Shown piece by piece: positions 12,310 through 17,153 of a DNA stretch of 17,153 nt; the stretch's first letter is position 1; each line of letters starts with the position of its first letter. The notes under the pieces are model-generated. The model did not search any database, was not told the DNA's origin, and saw only the letters and a program-made list of their open reading frames with translations. Both the position numbers and the translations under genes were made by a program. The stretch covers positions 1-17,153 of the forward strand of contig JARCRR010000037.1 of assembly GCA_029850565.1 (NCBI GenBank), in the 5' to 3' direction. The DNA comes from Gallionella sp. (GTDB lineage: Bacteria > Pseudomonadota > Gammaproteobacteria > Burkholderiales > Gallionellaceae).

Positions 12310-13548
12310 ATGAAACGAATCGCATGGGCGGTTTTAGGTTGGGCCTTCATGGTGGCAACAGCACAGTCTGCCAGTTTTGATTGTGCGAAAGCTAGCACAA
12401 AAATAGAAAAACTCATCTGCGACGATGCTGAGTTGTCTAAGCTCGACAAAGAATTAAACACTGCCTACAAAATAGGACTGCAAGCCGAAAAACAGGCAGC
12501 GTCTATAAGACAGAATCAAAAGCAGTGGGTAATGGAACGCAATGCTTGCTCAAGTATTTTGTGTATTAAAGATAAGTACAAAACACGGATAACCCAGCTT
12601 TCATCGCTCAATCCAACAGGTATTCAGTCACCTCTAGAAGGTGCAACTGATGCTGAAGCTTGCCAATCCGTAGCCGACTTCTGGAATCGTGGAGATTTTA
12701 AGACTCTACTTCGTTCCGCTCCGAGTCCATTAACGATTGAAAGGAGTGAAATATGTAGAATATTTGGTTTGGAAGATTCCGGATCAATAAGAGATGCACA
12801 AATTTGGAAGTTAGACTTGAACGTCGATGGAATCCCTGATTACTTCGGGACGATCGTTGACGGAACTGGAATGATTGTTACTGGGTACGCGTTGTCTGGA
12901 GTAAACGGATCAACAGTAGTTGATACCTTTGGTACGTATGGATCTGATTTTTACATAATCTCAACCAACAGCAAGAATTTCATCTTATCTAGCAATATAA
13001 ATAAACCTGATGGTCTGTTGCGATTATCCAAGGGCGGTAACATGGAATATGTTTGTAGGTTTATTCAACGTGACAAGCCGCTACTAGAGCTGACCGCAGG
13101 GAAAGGAAATTCAGTCTGCTCCGCAGTGAGCACAGGGGCAATAGATCATATAGATTTCAATAGCACAAATAAGAGTGCATTTCGGGGAATAGCCATCGCT
13201 GCATTAGCCAAGATTGATCTGGATAACGACGGTAAAACTGAAAACGTAGCAATAGTTAACTATGACAGAGTTTTCGGTTCGTCCTGCACTGACTCAAAGA
13301 TTAGAATTGTCAGTGATTCCAACGCGGCAATAGCTGACTCAAATATCAATAAGATCATTGACGATCATCTCGGCGACTGTGATATTGACCAAAGAGTATT
13401 TGTCCACGGCGGATTAACTTATATAGATGAGCAATCCAGCGATGAGTCACGCACTATTCTGCTTATCAAAGACGGAAAAGGGGATGCCGTGTGTAGATTT
13501 AATGGGCGCCTTCTTTTTGATGTCGAAAATGAAGGGCCGAAACACTGA
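12310..13548 (+). CDS. Secreted LprI/DUF1311-type protein with Asp-rich repeat motifs
   Basis: The 412-residue protein starts with a signal peptide (KR charge, hydrophobic AWAVLGWAFMVATA, likely cleavage after QSA at about residue 21), so it is periplasmic or secreted. Residues 22-97 match the LprI/DUF1311 cysteine pattern: FDCAKASTKIEKLICDDAEL, then RQNQKQWVMERNAC and a final Cys, giving C25, C37, C80 and C85 for two probable disulphides. In mycobacterial LprI this domain inhibits lysozyme. The remaining 310 residues are beta-rich, with two acidic loops resembling FG-GAP or EF-hand calcium sites (LDLNVDGIPDYF near 170, IDLDNDGKTENV near 302). AAGGGG precedes the ATG. Composition is visibly AT-richer than the neighbouring core genes, which hints at acquisition. 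The exact role is unknown. Confidence 0.75.
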   Translation: MKRIAWAVLGWAFMVATAQSASFDCAKASTKIEKLICDDAELSKLDKELNTAYKIGLQAEKQAASIRQNQKQWVMERNACSSILCIKDKYKTRITQLSSLNPTGIQSPLEGATDAEACQSVADFWNRGDFKTLLRSAPSPLTIERSEICRIFGLEDSGSIRDAQIWKLDLNVDGIPDYFGTIVDGTGMIVTGYALSGVNGSTVVDTFGTYGSDFYIISTNSKNFILSSNINKPDGLLRLSKGGNMEYVCRFIQRDKPLLELTAGKGNSVCSAVSTGAIDHIDFNSTNKSAFRGIAIAALAKIDLDNDGKTENVAIVNYDRVFGSSCTDSKIRIVSDSNAAIADSNINKIIDDHLGDCDIDQRVFVHGGLTYIDEQSSDESRTILLIKDGKGDAVCRFNGRLLFDVENEGPKH

Positions 13549-13577
13549 GTAATAAATGTAACCTCATGTATGTTCTG

Positions 13578-13630
13578 TAGAGCGCTGACCGTCCGTTTTG
13601 GGTTAATTGCAGTCTGTGGTGTCAGCTCTA
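13578..13630. other. Imperfect inverted repeat between convergent genes
   Basis: TAGAGCGCTGAC (13578-13589) and GTCAGCTCTA (13621-13630) are complementary apart from a 2-nt bulge, separated by 31 bases. It lies between the LprI-type gene and the oppositely directed parA-like gene. It may end transcripts from either side, but it lacks T runs. Confidence 0.3.
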
Positions 13631-13647
13631 ATCTTAGTCAACACACT

Positions 13648-14415
<768 letters not shown>

Positions 14416-14419
14416 AAGC

Positions 14420-14917
14420 TTAGCGTAACAACTCCTCTATCTTGCGATTGGCGCCTTGCAATTTCTTGAACAGCGCGGTGAGCAATGCTTTATCCATATA
14501 GGTCTTGGTGTCGCCATCAAAATTATGGATATCGGACTTTTTGATTTCTGCCACGATCACCTCCCCTTCGGCGATGACCGTGGCAGAACGGGAGATGTTC
14601 TCATTGGCGAAAAAAGTGCCTTCGCCGATGCATTCGCCGCTGAGGATGGTTCCAACCAGATTGTTATGCACGTGCACACTGGCTTTGCCGAACAGGATCA
14701 CATAAAAAGCCGAGATCACTTCACCTTCTCTTGTGATGCTGGTTCCCGTAGCGAAAGTCTTGATGTCGGCCAATTGGGCAATGGGTTTTAACCACTCGCT
14801 GGGGATTGGATCGAAGAACGAACATTTACGCATCTCATTGAAGCGATCTGCAGCGACATCGTCCAGGCGCTGTGTGAAGCTGGCAAGACTTGCTTGAATG
14901 GCATCCAACTCGTTCAT
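14420..14917 (-). CDS. Cyclic nucleotide-binding domain (CRP-like sensor) protein without HTH
   Basis: The ATG at 14917 is preferred over an upstream in-frame ATG (14968) because it is preceded by a G-rich stretch (TTGGGGGTC) and the extra 17 residues look non-coding. The 165-residue protein has a helical N-terminus (1-30), then a cNMP-binding beta-roll (35-135) with GTSITREGEVISAFYVILFG and a phosphate-binding cassette GECIGEGTFF...RSATVIA, where E99 and R110 occupy the ligand-contacting positions. A short helical C-terminus (LLTALFKKLQGANRKIEELL) may dimerise or contact a partner. There is no DNA-binding domain, so it is a stand-alone sensor. It is co-oriented with and 4 bp from the ParA-like ATPase gene, and the pair probably acts together. 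Confidence 0.85.
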   Translation of the reverse strand: MNELDAIQASLASFTQRLDDVAADRFNEMRKCSFFDPIPSEWLKPIAQLADIKTFATGTSITREGEVISAFYVILFGKASVHVHNNLVGTILSGECIGEGTFFANENISRSATVIAEGEVIVAEIKKSDIHNFDGDTKTYMDKALLTALFKKLQGANRKIEELLR

Positions 14918-15016
14918 GGTGACCCCCAAATAGAACCATGCGCAGATTAAGTGTGCGCAACTTATCACAAGCGGGCTGCTATGTGTTGTCGAGCACGATT
15001 CAGTTAGACTTGAGGC

Positions 15017-15901
15017 ATGACTTCGATACCCGAATGGAACAAGGAATACTTAATGCAATCGCAGGCGTTCGCCCCATTGCATCCTGCGATCTTTGACCTC
15101 TCCGGAGATCGTTTTCCCGGCTTGAATGAATGCAATTACTTATTGTCCGCACATCAGCCAACGATCACTGTGCACAGTGGGCAGGTCTTGCGCTTTGTGG
15201 AGCAGGAGTACGGCAAGCTACCCTTCGAAGCGCAGTACGAACCGCGTTGCTACCTCAAGGGCGAAGTGCCGACGCGGGAACATAACTGGCACGACCTGCT
15301 CAATGCGTTGGTGTGGCTGACTTTTCCAAAGGCCAAAGCGGCCATCAACGCGCGTCATTTTCAGGCCTTTAATGAGGTGCAGACTGATGACCCACATACA
15401 CATAGTCAACGCGGCAGCGTAAGAGATGCGATCACCCTGCTGGATGAATCCGGGGTGATCGTGCCTTATGCAGATAAGGAATTGGCCGAGTTGCTACAAA
15501 ACTTCCAGTGGAAAGAATTGTTTTGGCAATATCGGGAGCAAGTGCGGTCCGGCATGGGTTTCTACCTGTTTGGTCATGGTCTGTATGAAAAGGCGATCAA
15601 ACCTTACATCGGTATGACCGGGCAAGGGCTATTGTTGCCGGTGCAGAAGGAATTCTTTGCATGGCCGCCGGAAAAAAGGTTGGCGCATTTGGATGAGTTG
15701 TTGGCGGACTACCTGAGTGCGGCGCAACATTGTCGTAGCACGCGCGAGCTTTCTCCAGTTCCCTTGCTGGGTGTGCCGGGTTGGGCGGCTGAAAATGAAT
15801 GTGCCGAGTTTTACGACAATACCGCTTATTTCCGATCAGGCAGACAAAGCCGCGCGCAGCGCGATCCGCTGAGCACTGCGCCCTCCAGCGTGGCCGGGTA
15901 A
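15017..15901 (+). CDS. DUF3025 domain-containing protein
   Basis: This 294-residue protein of unknown function carries the hallmarks of DUF3025: HNWHDLLNALVWLTFPKAKA (89-108) followed by INARH, RDAITLLDESGVIVPY (about 136-151), LFGHGLYEKAIKPYIGMTGQ (about 185-204), and PLLGVPGW near the end. The conserved His, Asp and Glu residues would suit an enzyme, but no activity is known to me. TTGAGGC precedes the ATG. It is transcribed divergently from the cyclic-nucleotide-binding gene, 99 bp apart. Its last 25 codons are antisense to the end of hpnE. That tail (residues after about 270) is Ser/Arg-rich and may be an extension beyond the usual family end. Confidence 0.88.
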   Translation: MTSIPEWNKEYLMQSQAFAPLHPAIFDLSGDRFPGLNECNYLLSAHQPTITVHSGQVLRFVEQEYGKLPFEAQYEPRCYLKGEVPTREHNWHDLLNALVWLTFPKAKAAINARHFQAFNEVQTDDPHTHSQRGSVRDAITLLDESGVIVPYADKELAELLQNFQWKELFWQYREQVRSGMGFYLFGHGLYEKAIKPYIGMTGQGLLLPVQKEFFAWPPEKRLAHLDELLADYLSAAQHCRSTRELSPVPLLGVPGWAAENECAEFYDNTAYFRSGRQSRAQRDPLSTAPSSVAG

Positions 15902-17115
15902 TCGCCCGCCGTGTAGTCGCCGGCCAACAGTAGGTTGGATAGGGCGGTTTGTTGTGACGGCCGGTGCAAGTTCGGTGCACAACAAAAGGTGGCGCGCTTC
16001 TCGGCGATGACCTTGAACCATTCAGGTACATCGCCAATGCCGAATTCATTGCGCAGTTCGGCAATGACTTTTTGTGCCAGATCATCCTGACTTAATTCCT
16101 GATGGACACCTTCCGCGCTGATGACAGCGGCGAGCAGCCCGTGTTGATTGGCGATCTGTCCTTTGTCGAACAGCCATTGGCTGTAGCGCTGGTGCAGGCC
16201 GATCATGGGGTGTGGCAAACGAATATGAGTCGGGTATTGCAAATAGACGGTGTAGATCGGTTGTTGCTCTAGCGCGTCAATTTGCGTGACAGCATCTGCA
16301 AGCGAAGCGATCGGGTGCAGCAGTTTCGCGGCGACGCTGGGTGGTGCGGCACAGATGACATGAGTGAAGGTATGCACACCATCTTCAGTGTGCAGTTCGA
16401 ACGAGTCGCCTTGGGGGTTAATGGCATCGATGCCACAAGAGATATGAACCTTGCCGCCATGCCGTTCGACATACGCGGCAGCCCGTTGCGGGAACAGGGC
16501 AGTGAAATCGATGCACGGCAGCAGCATGTCGCTATCGGCACGTTTGCGGTTGAGGGAATCGCGCAAGACGTTGAGTAGCACCTGCGCGGACGCCTTGTGG
16601 ATAGGGGTGTTCAGGGCGGCGATGCACAGGGGTTCCCACAGTTTGAGGGTGAGATCGGCATCCTGTCCGAATCGGACGAGCAGTTCGCTGACCGTCATGT
16701 CGTGCGATAAGCGGAAGCGCATTTTTTGCAGATTGAGCATGAAGCCAGCGGCCTTCATGCGTTCATTCCAAGTCAGACCTTGGGCGCTGAGCAAGGCGAC
16801 CAATAGATGCAGAGGGGCGGGCAGGCGGGGCGCTTTTAGTGAAAATTGATTGTGCAGGTCGAGTTGCAATGGCAGTCGCAGGAAATCTCGTTCGATGTCG
16901 CCGCCGACCAGTTCGATGAGGCGCAAGGTCTCGTGGTAGCAACCGAGCAACAAGTGCTGGCCATTGTCGAGTTGGATGTCGTTATGCAGTACGCCACGCG
17001 CCCGTCCTCCAAGTTGCTTGGCACTTTCAAAGACGGTGACGTTGATGCCACGCGAAGACAATTCAGCGGCAGCAGCCATGCCTGCATAGCCACCACCGAT
17101 GATGCCCACATTCAT
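15826..17115 (-). CDS. hpnE: Hydroxysqualene dehydroxylase HpnE (squalene-associated FAD-dependent desaturase)
   Basis: This 429-residue flavoprotein is expected to reduce hydroxysqualene to squalene as the last step of the HpnC-HpnD-HpnE squalene route that feeds hopanoid synthesis. The N-terminal Rossmann FAD site is clear (VGIIGGGYAGMAAAAELSSR with GxGxxG, then VTVFESAKQLGGRARG). It continues with DNGQHLLLGCYHETLRLIEL, characteristic of the family. The C-terminal FAD contact is LLLAGDYTAGDYPATLEGAV. Length is normal for the family. It is convergent with the DUF3025 gene and overlaps its 3' end by 76 bp. The upstream sequence can be read as an open frame ending in TGA that overlaps the hpnE ATG by 4 bp, so hpnD or a related gene may lie just beyond the window. 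Confidence 0.93.
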   Translation of the reverse strand: MNVGIIGGGYAGMAAAAELSSRGINVTVFESAKQLGGRARGVLHNDIQLDNGQHLLLGCYHETLRLIELVGGDIERDFLRLPLQLDLHNQFSLKAPRLPAPLHLLVALLSAQGLTWNERMKAAGFMLNLQKMRFRLSHDMTVSELLVRFGQDADLTLKLWEPLCIAALNTPIHKASAQVLLNVLRDSLNRKRADSDMLLPCIDFTALFPQRAAAYVERHGGKVHISCGIDAINPQGDSFELHTEDGVHTFTHVICAAPPSVAAKLLHPIASLADAVTQIDALEQQPIYTVYLQYPTHIRLPHPMIGLHQRYSQWLFDKGQIANQHGLLAAVISAEGVHQELSQDDLAQKVIAELRNEFGIGDVPEWFKVIAEKRATFCCAPNLHRPSQQTALSNLLLAGDYTAGDYPATLEGAVLSGSRCARLCLPDRK

Positions 17116-17130
17116 ACGATGAATTTCTCG

Positions 17131-17153
17131 CTCGCTCCCTCTCCCGCCAGGGG
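17131..17153. repeat. Partial REP-like palindromic repeat at window edge
   Basis: CTCGCTCCCTCTCCCGCCAG followed by GGG looks like one half of the common proteobacterial REP-type palindrome (CCCTCTCCC...GGGAGAGGG). The other half would lie outside the window. It may sit at the end of the gene upstream of hpnE. Confidence 0.35.

Overview
The window reads as a betaproteobacterial chromosome segment, probably of the Nitrosomonadales/Gallionellaceae type. This is inferred from the style of the core proteins (RNase R, RlmB, DUF3025 protein, hydroxysqualene dehydroxylase HpnE) and was not checked against any database. It splits into a conserved, GC-richer right half and a visibly AT-richer island of about 8.2 kb inserted at a tRNA-Leu gene.

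Positions 1-293 hold the C-terminal end of an unidentified protein. Positions about 363-663 and 8563-8863 are two copies of an imperfect direct repeat of about 300 bp. Each carries three CTGTAA-type iterons, the tRNA terminator hairpin and the last ~23 bp of the tRNA-Leu gene. The complete tRNA-Leu(CAG) lies at 8841-8927 on the minus strand, so the interval 641-8840 has the layout of a tRNA-3'-end integrated island. No integrase gene remains in it.

From left to right the island holds an IS3-family transposase relic (777-925), an HTH DNA-binding protein (979-1410), a ChpS/ChpB-type toxin-antitoxin pair with its own promoter and operator (1454-2094), a second IS3 relic (2118-2273), and a tightly packed four-gene operon (2469-8417). 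The operon encodes an Eco57I-like N6-adenine DNA methyltransferase, a 775-residue ATPase with two separate GHKL domains (an N-terminal MORC/MutL/Hsp90-type domain and a C-terminal histidine-kinase-type domain with an H-box), a receiver-like protein with a Trp-rich C-terminal region, and an unrecognised 245-residue protein. No restriction nuclease or helicase is recognisable. The first two genes carry G9 and G8 tracts near their 5' ends, and I checked that either +1 or -1 slippage would truncate each protein. This is the most interesting locus: it looks like a DNA-modification module controlled by a two-component-like GHKL/receiver pair, possibly phase-variable, and probably a defence or epigenetic system that may be undescribed.

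The right half (8928-17153) is core genome: rnr and rlmB overlapping by 8 bp, a 72-residue conserved-looking protein, an AT-richer secreted LprI/DUF1311-type protein, a minus-strand cyclic-nucleotide-binding-domain protein plus ParA ATPase pair, a DUF3025 protein, and hpnE (hopanoid precursor synthesis) read convergently and overlapping the DUF3025 gene at the 3' ends. The tRNA-Leu promoter has a perfect TTGACA box that overlaps the rnr start codon.
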